A DNA stretch of 64,000 bases from Bacteroidetes bacterium UBA1947. GTDB taxonomy: Bacteria; Bacteroidota; Bacteroidia; Chitinophagales; Chitinophagaceae. This document shows, piece after piece, positions 9,144-18,180 of the stretch. The stretch spans positions 1 to 64,000 of the forward strand of contig DDET01000055.1 of assembly GCA_002336915.1 (NCBI GenBank). The letters run 5' to 3'. A program made the translations under genes and the position numbers. A model generated the notes under the pieces. That model saw only the letters and a list, made by a program, of their open reading frames with translations. It did not search any database and was not told the DNA's origin. Numbering within the stretch: the stretch's first letter is position 1; every line of letters starts with the position of its first letter.

Positions 9144-10667
9144 ATGCAAAAAGAATCAAATAACAGAAAACCAAGTGCAACGGTTCTGTTTATTTTTGGG
9201 GGAAGTGGAGATTTGAACCAACGAAAGCTAACACCAGCATTGTTTAACCTGTCTTTGGATGGGCTAATGCCTCAAAAGTTTGCTATCATTGGCACCGGTC
9301 GCACTGATTATAGTGATGATAAGTTCAGAGAGCACTTGTATGAAGGAATTGTGGAGTTTTCTCGCCGGAAGAAAAATCCAAACGGCAGTTGGGAAAAGTT
9401 TGCACAGTTTATTTCTTACTTGCGCATGGATGTGGATCAACCAGACTCTTATCTGCCCATCAAAAAAATTATTGAGGATAAAGAATCAGAATGGGGTGTT
9501 GAGGCGAACGTAATTTTCTATCTGGCGGTAGCACCACAGTTGGTTCCAGAAATAACAACCAATTTATTTAAACTTCAACTAAATAAACCCAAGGACAATG
9601 TACGGTTAGTGGTAGAAAAGCCATTTGGTTTTGATTTGAAAAGTGCTCAGGAGCTGAATAAACTTTTAACTGATATGTTTGACGAATCTCAGATATATCG
9701 CATTGATCACTATTTGGGAAAAGATACGGTGCAAAACATTTTGGCACTTCGGTTTGCTAATGCACTTTTTGAGCCGCTGTGGAACAGCAATTATATCGAT
9801 CATGTGCAAATTACTGCTTCGGAAACGGTTGGCGTGGGCGATAGAGGCGGTTATTATGAACGCTCCGGTGCCTTGCGCGATATGGTACAGAACCACATTT
9901 TGCAACTACTTTGCATGGTGGCGATGGAGGCGCCTGTTTCTTTTGATGCAGACGAAATTCGCAACAAAAAATCGGATGTACTAAATGCTCTTCGAAAAAT
10001 AAAAAAGGAAGACGTGCAGAAGTATGCCGTTCGCGGCCAATACTCATCGGGGTGGATGCAGGGAAAAGAAGAAAAGGCATACAGAGAAGAAAAAGGCGTA
10101 AACCCCACTTCAGGTGTGGAAACTTTTGCTGCCGTAAAGTTTTATGTTGATAATTGGCGCTGGCAGGGTGTTCCATTTTATGTGCGTTCTGGAAAGTTCC
10201 TAAAAGAAAAAACCACACTTATTACCATTCAGTTTAAAGAAGGGCCGAAATATGCCTTCCCGCCCGAAGCTTCGGATACTTGGAGGTCTAACAGGCTTAC
10301 CATAAGTATTCAGCCAGATATGGACATTCGCTTACGTTTTCAGGCTAAACGTCCGGGGCAAACAATGTCTTTAAACCCGGTGAACATGGTATTTAGCTAT
10401 CAGGATACGTTTCATGAACCGCAACCCGAGTCGTACGAAACATTACTATTGGATGCTATGATGGGTAATCCTACCCAATATATGCGTAGCGATCAGGTAG
10501 AAATTGCCTGGAAAGTGATAGAACCCATTTTAGAAGCTTGGGAGAACCGCCCCCCTGTTGATTTTCCAAATTATGCTCCAGGAAGCTGGGGTCCAGAAGA
10601 TGCCGAAGCACTAATAGCGAGAGATGGTAGAAACTGGATTACTTTACCTCCCGGCGGAAAAGGATAA
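9144..10667 (+). CDS. zwf: Glucose-6-phosphate 1-dehydrogenase
   Basis: Oxidises glucose 6-phosphate to 6-phosphogluconolactone, entering the oxidative pentose phosphate pathway and making NADPH. The N-terminal Rossmann region has GGSGDLNQRKL (residues 19-29). The substrate site has EKPFG (158-162) and the catalytic signature RIDHYLGK (186-193). The length of 507 is normal. Unlike many genomes, the usual partners pgl and gnd do not follow; the gene stands alone between its own promoter box and a hairpin terminator. Confidence 0.96.
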   Translation: MQKESNNRKPSATVLFIFGGSGDLNQRKLTPALFNLSLDGLMPQKFAIIGTGRTDYSDDKFREHLYEGIVEFSRRKKNPNGSWEKFAQFISYLRMDVDQPDSYLPIKKIIEDKESEWGVEANVIFYLAVAPQLVPEITTNLFKLQLNKPKDNVRLVVEKPFGFDLKSAQELNKLLTDMFDESQIYRIDHYLGKDTVQNILALRFANALFEPLWNSNYIDHVQITASETVGVGDRGGYYERSGALRDMVQNHILQLLCMVAMEAPVSFDADEIRNKKSDVLNALRKIKKEDVQKYAVRGQYSSGWMQGKEEKAYREEKGVNPTSGVETFAAVKFYVDNWRWQGVPFYVRSGKFLKEKTTLITIQFKEGPKYAFPPEASDTWRSNRLTISIQPDMDIRLRFQAKRPGQTMSLNPVNMVFSYQDTFHEPQPESYETLLLDAMMGNPTQYMRSDQVEIAWKVIEPILEAWENRPPVDFPNYAPGSWGPEDAEALIARDGRNWITLPPGGKG

Positions 10668-10692
10668 AAAGCTACTTCAAAATACTCGTTAG

Positions 10693-10727
10693 AGGCTTCT
10701 CAAATATGGGACAGCCTTTTTGTTTTT
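10693..10727 (+). terminator. Terminator after zwf
   Basis: AGGCT and AGCCT (10693-10697 and 10713-10717) can pair, with further inner pairing, followed by TTTTTGTTTTT. It lies 25 bp after the zwf stop. Confidence 0.55.
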
Positions 10728-10849
10728 ATAGAAAAAAACATTTACCCAATTGCAACATCTTGTCCATAATACCCAATTTTTGCAAAAATGAAATACACTA
10801 TTATTTCCTCAAATTTTATTAGCTTGCCTCAATAAATCATTTCAGAAGA

Positions 10850-11251
10850 ATGAAAAAAAATGAAATACCTCAGGATAATGGCGCATTGGGCAAAATAGCC
10901 AGAGAAATGACTTATGTTGTTGGCGATAACGGCCAATACGAAACGGCCCAAAGTACCGGTTGGAACGTAAAAACAGAAGCACTTGATGTGGCTTGGAACG
11001 AAGTAAACAACAAAATAGAAGCAGCTAAACAGAAGGTGATAAACGGTACTGCAAGTCCTATTCTTTATTTTATGGAAAAGAAAATCATGGATATTTCCAT
11101 TCTATCCGCCTACACTGGCTTTTGGAAATGGACAATTAAGCGGCATATAAAACCGGTGGTTTTTAAAACATTATCCGATGAAAAACTTAAAAAGTATGCT
11201 ACCCTGTTTGACATATCAATGCAGAAGCTAAAACACCCCTTTGGTTCGTAA
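10850..11251 (+). CDS. Hypothetical protein, first gene of the BtrH/ABC operon
   Basis: A 133-residue soluble protein, no signal peptide, of no family I can name. It is mixed helical with a basic C-terminal half (WKWTIKRHIKP near residue 92). It is followed after 53 bp by the BtrH-like gene on the same strand and is presumably co-transcribed. Homologous small genes beside BtrH-like proteins and ABC ATPases are familiar in Bacteroidota, but the role is unknown. Confidence 0.65.
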   Translation: MKKNEIPQDNGALGKIAREMTYVVGDNGQYETAQSTGWNVKTEALDVAWNEVNNKIEAAKQKVINGTASPILYFMEKKIMDISILSAYTGFWKWTIKRHIKPVVFKTLSDEKLKKYATLFDISMQKLKHPFGS

Positions 11252-11304
11252 CCATGAAAATCTAACAACTTTATCTAACGACCTAACCAACAATTTATCA
11301 AACT

Positions 11305-12351
11305 TTGGATTCAATAAATCAATCTACAATCGCAAATGGATTTCATCACTTACAGGCTGCACATTGCGAAAATGGCGTTACTACTGCTTTGCTAAAACAC
11401 TATGGAGTGCATAAGCTTACCGAGCCTTTGGCTTTTGGTATTGGTTCGGGTTTGTTTTATGTTCAGTTACCGTTTATGAAGGTAAATGGAGGTCCGGCAA
11501 TTTCTTTTCGCACTATGCCGGGACTTATTTTTAAGAGAACCTGTACAGCATTGGGTGTACCTGTAACCCGCAAAAAATTCTCTTCGCCTCAAAAGGCAAT
11601 GGCAGAGTTGGATTTACGGTTAGCTGCCGGCAAGCCAACGGCCTGTCAGGTAGGCGTGTTTTATCTTACCTATTTTCCTAAAGAATACCGTTTTCATTTT
11701 AACGCCCACAACATCATTGTAGTAGATAAGCAAGGCGACGACTATATCATTAGCGACCCTATTATGGAAACATTGGTTACAATGAGCAGTTACGAGCTAC
11801 AAAGAGTGCGCTTTGCGAAGGGAGCATTTGCACCTCGCGGACAAATGTACTATCCCGGAGATGATCTTAGCGAAGCAACTGACGAACAAATAAAAGGAGG
11901 CATTATTACGGGGATTAGGAGAAATTGTAGAGATATGCTCATGATTCCTGGATCTTTTGGCGGTGCAAAAGGAATTGCATATACAGGAAGACATATTAAA
12001 AAATGGAAAGAAAAGCTGGGCGACGAAAAAGCACGAACCTATTTGGCACAACTGGTGCGAATGCAAGAAGAAATAGGCACAGGCGGCGGCGGTTTTCGAT
12101 TTATTTATGGTGCATTTTTACAACAGGCATATAAGTATTTGCCCATAGACGCGCTATTAAATGTATCCGAACAAATAACGGCAACCGGAGATAGATGGCG
12201 CAACGCCGCCATTCAGGCCAGCGGTATTTATAAAGGCCGACTGGGATCGCAAGCAGACTATAATAATATGGGAGACCAACTGATAGAAATATCAACACTC
12301 GAAAAAAAGGCCTTTAGAGATTTGAGAGAAGCTGTCAGAAAAGCTAAATAG
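11305..12351 (+). CDS. BtrH N-terminal domain protein (acyltransfer-like)
   Basis: 348 residues starting at a TTG codon; no in-frame ATG fits, and the family-typical beginning HLQAAHCENGVT (residues 12-23) needs this start. BtrH of butirosin synthesis moves an acyl group from a carrier protein to the antibiotic. This protein has the same BtrH_N domain (about 12-150, with the conserved His-Cys-Glu-x-Gly near residue 18) followed by a DUF4872-like C-terminal part. No carrier protein or synthase gene is present nearby, so the acyl donor is unknown. The next gene starts 3 bp after its stop. Confidence 0.8.
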   Translation: MDSINQSTIANGFHHLQAAHCENGVTTALLKHYGVHKLTEPLAFGIGSGLFYVQLPFMKVNGGPAISFRTMPGLIFKRTCTALGVPVTRKKFSSPQKAMAELDLRLAAGKPTACQVGVFYLTYFPKEYRFHFNAHNIIVVDKQGDDYIISDPIMETLVTMSSYELQRVRFAKGAFAPRGQMYYPGDDLSEATDEQIKGGIITGIRRNCRDMLMIPGSFGGAKGIAYTGRHIKKWKEKLGDEKARTYLAQLVRMQEEIGTGGGGFRFIYGAFLQQAYKYLPIDALLNVSEQITATGDRWRNAAIQASGIYKGRLGSQADYNNMGDQLIEISTLEKKAFRDLREAVRKAK

Positions 12352-12354
12352 TGT

Positions 12355-13431
12355 ATGAATCAAAAATTAATTTATTTCTTTATCGTTGTTATTCTATACA
12401 GTAGCGTTGCTTTTGCCCAAACCCAACTTACAACATCCATCGCACTCCAGTTAAGCCGTATGCCGTTGCATTGTATTCCAACGGAATTTCCAAACAAAAC
12501 CTCCCACTTAAGCGATGGTGTAGCAGATGCACGTTTATTGCCACACGAGTTGCATCCTGTATTTTATGGTTGCCTCGACTGGCACAGCAGCGTTCATGGC
12601 CACTGGATGCTTATTAGATTACTGAAGCAGTTTCCTCAATTGCCCAATCGGGATAGTATTATTTCCGCATTGAGTGAATCTTTTCAACTACCCAAGATGC
12701 AAAAGGAAGCGGAATATTTTGGGAAATATACTGCATCACAAAATTATGAAAGAACCTATGGCTGGGCATGGCTCTTAAAACTCGATGAAGAACTGCTTAC
12801 CTGGAACGATCCCATAGCAAAGCAGTGGCATGAAGCGTTGCAGCCGCTTACCCAAAAAATTGAAACACTTTGGAAAGCATATTTACCTAAACAAACTTAC
12901 CCCAACCGTACAGGTGTACATGGCAATACTGCCTTTGGCCTGTGTTTTGCGATAGACTGGGCAAGAGCAACAAAGGACATAAAGTTTGAACAATTGATTA
13001 CACAAAAAGCTAAAGATTTCTATTGGAACAATAAAAAAATTCCTGCATACTTGGAGCCAGATGGGGCAGATTTTTTTTCACCGAGCCTGTTAGCAGCAGA
13101 TTTAATGCAACGCATTCTTCCACAAGCTGCATTTGTAAAATGGCTCAACTCCTATTATACATTAGAGGGCATCAACCGAATATGCCAACTACCGGTAGTG
13201 AGCGATAGAAACGATTATCAGACGGTACATTTGGACGGGCTGAGTTTTAGCCGTGCTTGGTGTATGAATAGTATTTCGGCTAAACTGCCAGCCAATCATC
13301 CATACAAAAACAAATTTAAAGCCACCGCCGATAAATTTATGAAAGAGTCGTTACCTCAAATATTTAATGGAGGCTACGGCGGCGAGCATTGGCTAGCATC
13401 GTTTGCCGTATATGCTTTGTCAGTAAAATAA
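12355..13431 (+). CDS. DUF2891 secreted protein
   Basis: 358 residues with a signal peptide (residues 1-21, ending AFAQ), so exported to the periplasm. The rest matches DUF2891: an all-helical barrel-like protein with the family motifs HELHPVFYGCLDWHSSVHGHW (around residues 62-82) and the GGYGGEHWLASFA end. Conserved His, Asp and Trp residues suggest a glycan-type active site, but no activity is established. It is the third gene of the operon, only 3 bp after the BtrH-like gene; a DUF2891 gene inside a BtrH/ABC cluster is unusual to my knowledge. Confidence 0.85.
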   Translation: MNQKLIYFFIVVILYSSVAFAQTQLTTSIALQLSRMPLHCIPTEFPNKTSHLSDGVADARLLPHELHPVFYGCLDWHSSVHGHWMLIRLLKQFPQLPNRDSIISALSESFQLPKMQKEAEYFGKYTASQNYERTYGWAWLLKLDEELLTWNDPIAKQWHEALQPLTQKIETLWKAYLPKQTYPNRTGVHGNTAFGLCFAIDWARATKDIKFEQLITQKAKDFYWNNKKIPAYLEPDGADFFSPSLLAADLMQRILPQAAFVKWLNSYYTLEGINRICQLPVVSDRNDYQTVHLDGLSFSRAWCMNSISAKLPANHPYKNKFKATADKFMKESLPQIFNGGYGGEHWLASFAVYALSVK

Positions 13432-13458
13432 TATTTTTAAAAAGACTTTCTTTGCACT

Positions 13459-14196
13459 ATGCAAGCAGTACAAGTACAACAGCTTACTTTTAAATACAAA
13501 GATCAGGCATCTTTAATCAGCGATCTTAATCTTACAATAAATGCAGGAGAGCGATTTGGTATTTTTGGGCCCAACGGCGCAGGCAAAACCACTCTCATGA
13601 GCTTGATAACCGGACTGTTGCCATACAAAAAGGGAAGCATAAAAATTTTCGGAAAGGAAGTGCAAGAGTTCAAAAAGGAAGTAAATACGCTTATTGGTTT
13701 TGTACCTCAGGATTTTTCTTTTTATGAAGATTTAACGCCAGAGGAAAATATGGAATTCTTTGGTGCATGGTCGGGCATGAATGCAACAAGCATCAAACAA
13801 CGCACGCATTATCTGCTTGGCGTAATGGGCTTAAACACAGTAAGCGCAAAACCGGTAAAAACTTTTTCGGGAGGAATGAAGCGCCGCATAAACCTGGCAA
13901 TTGGTGTAATCAATAATCCAAAAATTTTATTTTTAGATGAGCCTACTGTGGGGGTAGATGTACAATCTCGAAATGCTATTATCTCTTTTTTAAAAGAGAT
14001 TAACAATGCTGGCACTACATTGGTGTACACCTCGCATCAATTAAACGAAGCCGAAGACCTGTGCAACACGGTGGCACTATTTGATCAGGGGCAAGTTATT
14101 GTAAAAGATTCTTTAGTGCATCTTTTAAAAGAGCACGGACAGGTTGGGCTTGAAGGCTTGTTTTTAGAATTAACAGGCAGGGCATATAGAGATTAA
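13459..14196 (+). CDS. ABC transporter ATP-binding protein
   Basis: A 245-residue ATPase subunit of an ABC-2 type exporter. Walker A is GPNGAGKTT (about 35-43), the signature is SGGMKRR (about 139-145), Walker B ILFLDEPT (about 159-166), and the switch His is in TSHQ. It needs a membrane permease, which normally follows in this type of operon. Here the next gene is YtxH-like and then transposase debris, so the permease is missing, lost or encoded elsewhere. Its ATG lies 27 bp after the DUF2891 stop. Confidence 0.93.
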   Translation: MQAVQVQQLTFKYKDQASLISDLNLTINAGERFGIFGPNGAGKTTLMSLITGLLPYKKGSIKIFGKEVQEFKKEVNTLIGFVPQDFSFYEDLTPEENMEFFGAWSGMNATSIKQRTHYLLGVMGLNTVSAKPVKTFSGGMKRRINLAIGVINNPKILFLDEPTVGVDVQSRNAIISFLKEINNAGTTLVYTSHQLNEAEDLCNTVALFDQGQVIVKDSLVHLLKEHGQVGLEGLFLELTGRAYRD

Positions 14197-14281
14197 ATCC
14201 ATTTTTATAATATCAACTTTTGGCAAATTATTTGTTACCTTAGTTTTAATACATAGCGCAACATTCAAAAAAACTTTTTAT

Positions 14282-14509
14282 ATGAATAAGTTACTTACAG
14301 GCTTTGCCTTAGGATTGATAGTAGGAGTATTGTACGCCCCAGATAAAGGCACTTACACTCGCAGAAAGATTACCGACAAAGGAAATGACTTAAAAAATCA
14401 ATTTGCAGATTTTATTGATAGTGTGGCGGGAAAGTTTGAAAACACTGCCGACGAAATAGAAGACTATGCAAACATCAAAGCCGAAAATATTAGATCGGAG
14501 GCTATTTAG
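14282..14509 (+). CDS. YtxH domain small membrane-associated protein
   Basis: A 75-residue protein with one N-terminal hydrophobic segment (LLTGFALGLIVGVLYAP, residues 4-20). The YtxH pattern of gas-vesicle-like helices follows: APDKGTYTRRKI then an amphipathic helix. Such proteins are typically stress-related and envelope-associated with unknown mechanism. A TTTTG box near 14217 and TACCTTAG at 14236 form a plausible promoter of their own. Confidence 0.75.
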   Translation: MNKLLTGFALGLIVGVLYAPDKGTYTRRKITDKGNDLKNQFADFIDSVAGKFENTADEIEDYANIKAENIRSEAI

Positions 14510-14598
14510 CCAACCCTCAAAAAGCCAATTTTATATTTTTGGCAATAAAATGCCAATAAAAGCGCCTACAATGAAGCTGTAAGGAAGTAGCCAACATT

Positions 14599-14765
14599 TT
14601 ATGCCTCTGTACGCCAGAGGTTCATGACTCGTTTAAAATTCATTGCTACAGCAGCTAAGATCACATTCATGCTATCGCTACTGAATTCCTTTAAGCCAAT
14701 TTCGGCATAGTCGGTAGTCTTGTTTTAAATGGCCAATTACAGGTTCTACGGCTCCTCTTTTACTA
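14599..14765 (-). pseudogene. IS5-family transposase C-terminal relic
   Basis: Reading the minus strand gives RGAVEPVIGHLKQDYR, then after a frameshift near 14,690 SMNVILAAVAMNFKRVMNLW and a stop. This is the conserved C-terminal end of IS5-type transposases, including the Glu of the DDE triad in the AVEP context. Only the last ~55 codons remain, so it is not functional. It abuts an unrelated IS982 relic in opposite orientation. Confidence 0.7.
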
Positions 14766-14809
14766 TATTTTTATCTGGTTTGGGTACATGAGTTTTTGTC
14801 TAGATAAGT

Positions 14810-15052
14810 GGTATCTACACTGACGAAGTTGCAGAAGTTTTTGTAAAAGTGGGTGAATTTTGCCGAGAATTTGAACTCGAATTCAAAAAATGCAGTTTAT
14901 TGATCGCTTTTTCTTGCAAAAAGTGAAATGGAAAAGCAACATTTTGCGACTCTGAGATCATTGCCATTCTCATCGTTTTTCATGGAGGGCAGTTTCGAAA
15001 CTTTAAGCATTTTTATATCAATTATGTGAGTCTGAGTATACAGGATTGCATC
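14810..15052 (+). pseudogene. IS982-family transposase N-terminal relic
   Basis: The plus strand encodes TDEVAEVFVKVGEFCREFEL (14,820 onward), a stop, and then DSEIIAILIVFHGGQFRNFK and HFYINYVSLSIQDC. This is the N-terminal quarter of an IS982 transposase, with an internal stop and loss of everything after about residue 76. A matching C-terminal relic on the same strand lies at 23,852. Confidence 0.7.
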
Positions 15053-15054
15053 CC

Positions 15055-15108
15055 CTCGCATTCCATAGAAACAGAAGCGTTCCCACATTTCACTGGGGGT
15101 AACTCCTA
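15055..15108 (-). pseudogene. Fragment of a POT peptide transporter gene
   Basis: Directly after the RND pump stop, the minus strand reads GVTPSEMWERFCFYGMRG. It carries the ExxERFxYG motif that marks the first membrane helix of proton-coupled oligopeptide transporters, present also in both intact POT genes at 24.3-27.7 kb. Only about 17 codons survive before the IS982 relic begins. Confidence 0.5.
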
Positions 15109-18100
15109 TCAAACATTACCTTGCTCCTGTGTATCGCCAACAGCAATATCTTCTTCTTGCATCGTTTGCAGAGGTACTTTGTACAGTAGGGAAGGCAATA
15201 CTATCAATAAAATAGGCAAGGCAATAATAAACCCGCCAATTACGGCTATTGCCAGCGGCTGGTGCATCTGCGCTCCGGTGCCAATACCCAAAGCAAGCGG
15301 CATCAATGCAATGATGGCACCTAATGCCGTCATCAATTTGGGCCTTAATCTTGTACTGATGGCATAAATAACGGCATCCCGTTTAGACTTGGTTGCAAGC
15401 GTTTCATGATATTGCAGATAAGTAAAAATGGCATTTTCTCCAATGATGCCTACCATCATAATCAGACCGGTGTAGCTCCCTACATTTAGCGGCGTATTTG
15501 TAATGTACAACAATAAAACACCGCCTGATAGGCCTAAAACGGAAATAAACAATATAATCAGTGCTACCATCACATTTCTAAATAGAAACAAAATCACTGA
15601 AAATACTAAGAAGCTGGAAATGATTAAAATGATCAGCAATTCCTTGAAAGATTGTTGTTGGTCGGCATAAGCACCACCATATACAACAGAATAGCCTTGT
15701 GGCAATTTCAATTTTTGGTTTATTTGTCTCTGAATTTCTTTGACTGTTCCGCCCAAATCATTATTATCAAGTCTTGAAGTAACAATCCCTACCGTTTGCA
15801 GGTTTTCTCGTTTGCGCTCCGCCATGCCCGTTACCAAATTGATATTGGCAAATTCGCTTACCGGTTTTACAACACCACTGGGTAGTGCTATCATACTATT
15901 GTGCATATCGCTTACAGACTGGTTACTTCTGGAGTTGAACAACAACCGGATAGGAGTGAATTGCACATTATCAAATATGTTTCCAGCAATGATACCTTCT
16001 AAGTTGGCCTGTAACTGATTCTGAAAATCGGGAAGTGCAATTTTATACTGAGCCAATACTTCCGGCTTGGGTTTGATTAATACTGATGGCCCGGCAATCA
16101 CAATCCCATCGAACACATCGGCAGTTCCGTTTACAGTAGCCACAATGTCTGCTATTTTTTTGGAATACGTTTCGACAATGTTTTGATCTGGTCCAAATAT
16201 TTTAATCTCGATAGGTTGTACACTACTCATCAGATCGCCCAGCATATCGGTAATTACCTGCCCAAAATCTACTACCAATGGTAGGCCCGAAGCTTCTATC
16301 TTTTTTCGGATTTCATCCGTTACTTCATTGGTCGTTTTTGTTCGATTCTTTTTTAGTTGAATTAAATAATCTCCAGTATTGGGCTCGGTTATGAAGAATC
16401 CCATTTGGGTACCTGTACGCCTGCTGTATGCCTCCACTTCGGGTGTGGATGTAATCATCTTTTCTACCTCTCTTAATTCCCGGTCGGTTTCTTCTAATGA
16501 GGTACCCGGCGGAGATTTATAATCCAATACAATACTACCCTCATCCATTTCAGGTAAAAATCCGGTGCTTAGGCGGGGAATAATTATTACCGTCAGCCCC
16601 ATCAGCACAACAACAAATACATAACTAATCCAAGGCCGTTTTATGAAAAATCCCACCCATTTCCTTTCCTTTACATCATGTGCTGCCGTACTTCTTTCTT
16701 TATGTTTTGAGGAAGTAAGCAGTAAGTAAACAACAGGGAGCAAGATCCATGTAGTAAAAAAGGAGCATACCAGGGTAATGATCATAGCATCTGTCATTAC
16801 TTTGAAATAAGCACCGGCCACACCACTCATCAGCACAAATGGGAGAAAGATAACAATCGTACTCAAAGAAGAGCCTACCATCGCCTTCAACAAATAGTTA
16901 ATGGCTCTTTGCACCAACACCTTTGAAGAATCTTTTGGATATTCCTCGTGAGTACGATGAATTTGTTCTACTACAACAATAGCGTCATCTATAATCAATC
17001 CGATTGCTGCTGCAATTGCCCCCAGTGTCATGATATTAAATGTCTGGCCTATTGCAAACAGGACTAATATCGTAAGACTTAAAGTGATGGGAATAGTGAT
17101 GAGTATGACCGTACTTGCCTTCCATGATCTAAGAAATATGATGGCAACAATGATTGCTAAAAGCAATCCGATCCATAAGGCATCTGTAACACTTTTGATG
17201 GCATCTGTCACAAAATCGGACTGTACATAATAGGGTTTTATGACAACATCTTTCGGCAAAATTGGTTTTAAATCAGCGATCTTGGATACCATCGCTTTTG
17301 TCATGTCTATTACGTTGGCATTGGGCTGCTGAATTACGGCAATCAAGATGCTCTCTACTCCATTTGCGTTTACTTTTATATATTGTTTGGCTTTGTGTAT
17401 GGCCACATCTGCTATATCTTTTAGCAAGATGATGCGGTTGCCATCGTTGCTGATGACAATATTTTTTAGCTGGTTTTCATTGCGAACCTGAGCATCTGTT
17501 AGCGTAAGATACAGGTATCGGAAATCTGAAGAGTACCCGTTTGACCTGATAAAATTGGTATTGTTGACCGCCTGCTCCACCATGGCGGGCGTAAGCCCCA
17601 ATCTTGCCATCATGGGCTGGTTCATCAGCACCCAAAACTCTTTGTCCTGCCCGCCAATGATCCTAACTTCGCTAACACCGGGCACTTGCGACAAAAAGGG
17701 TTTGATGGTGTATAAGGCCAACTGTTTTAGTTCGATCGGATCCAAAGTGTTTGAGTTAAGTGAGTACCCTATCACCGGCAGGATAGCCGGATTCATTTTT
17801 TCAACCGTAATATTTATTCCCGAAGGCAATTGGTTTCTTACTTCGTTGATGCTGCTTTCTATTTGTTGCTTGGCTAAGTCCACATTCACACTCCATGCCA
17901 TGAAGGCAGATATTTCGCAACTTCCTCTGCTGGTAGCACTCTTCAATACCTGCAAATCGGGAACTTTCTTGATGGCATCTTCCAACACCTTTGTTACACC
18001 TACCGTCATCTGATCCACCGGCTGTTGTCCTGCATCGGCAATCACTTTTATTTTTGGAAAAGTAATTTGCGGGAAAAGGCTTGAGTGGATTTTTGAGTAG

Positions 18101-18180
18101 GAATAAATACCACCACCAATGATGAGGATGAGCAATACCAATAAAGGATTACGATACCTCATGAAGAATGACTTATCCAT
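15109..18180 (-). CDS. RND efflux transporter permease (AcrB/CzcA superfamily)
   Basis: The 1023-residue inner-membrane pump of a tripartite efflux system, driven by proton motive force. It has 12 predicted membrane helices in the RND 1+5/1+5 pattern, with two large periplasmic loops. The acidic pair in helix 4 (GLIIDDAIVVVEQ, about 395-407) fits the proton relay, and DEGSIVLDYKSPPGTSLEE (about 543) is typical of the second loop. It overlaps the adaptor gene by one base. The substrate (drug, dye or metal) is not evident; metal-pump Met pairs were not identified. Confidence 0.93.
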   Translation of the reverse strand: MDKSFFMRYRNPLLVLLILIIGGGIYSYSKIHSSLFPQITFPKIKVIADAGQQPVDQMTVGVTKVLEDAIKKVPDLQVLKSATSRGSCEISAFMAWSVNVDLAKQQIESSINEVRNQLPSGINITVEKMNPAILPVIGYSLNSNTLDPIELKQLALYTIKPFLSQVPGVSEVRIIGGQDKEFWVLMNQPMMARLGLTPAMVEQAVNNTNFIRSNGYSSDFRYLYLTLTDAQVRNENQLKNIVISNDGNRIILLKDIADVAIHKAKQYIKVNANGVESILIAVIQQPNANVIDMTKAMVSKIADLKPILPKDVVIKPYYVQSDFVTDAIKSVTDALWIGLLLAIIVAIIFLRSWKASTVILITIPITLSLTILVLFAIGQTFNIMTLGAIAAAIGLIIDDAIVVVEQIHRTHEEYPKDSSKVLVQRAINYLLKAMVGSSLSTIVIFLPFVLMSGVAGAYFKVMTDAMIITLVCSFFTTWILLPVVYLLLTSSKHKERSTAAHDVKERKWVGFFIKRPWISYVFVVVLMGLTVIIIPRLSTGFLPEMDEGSIVLDYKSPPGTSLEETDRELREVEKMITSTPEVEAYSRRTGTQMGFFITEPNTGDYLIQLKKNRTKTTNEVTDEIRKKIEASGLPLVVDFGQVITDMLGDLMSSVQPIEIKIFGPDQNIVETYSKKIADIVATVNGTADVFDGIVIAGPSVLIKPKPEVLAQYKIALPDFQNQLQANLEGIIAGNIFDNVQFTPIRLLFNSRSNQSVSDMHNSMIALPSGVVKPVSEFANINLVTGMAERKRENLQTVGIVTSRLDNNDLGGTVKEIQRQINQKLKLPQGYSVVYGGAYADQQQSFKELLIILIISSFLVFSVILFLFRNVMVALIILFISVLGLSGGVLLLYITNTPLNVGSYTGLIMMVGIIGENAIFTYLQYHETLATKSKRDAVIYAISTRLRPKLMTALGAIIALMPLALGIGTGAQMHQPLAIAVIGGFIIALPILLIVLPSLLYKVPLQTMQEEDIAVGDTQEQGNV

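Noticed and set aside
14897..15112. 71-codon open frame on the minus strand as a gene
   Set aside because: It joins a POT stub to the reverse complement of an IS982 relic; TTG start; no conserved protein.
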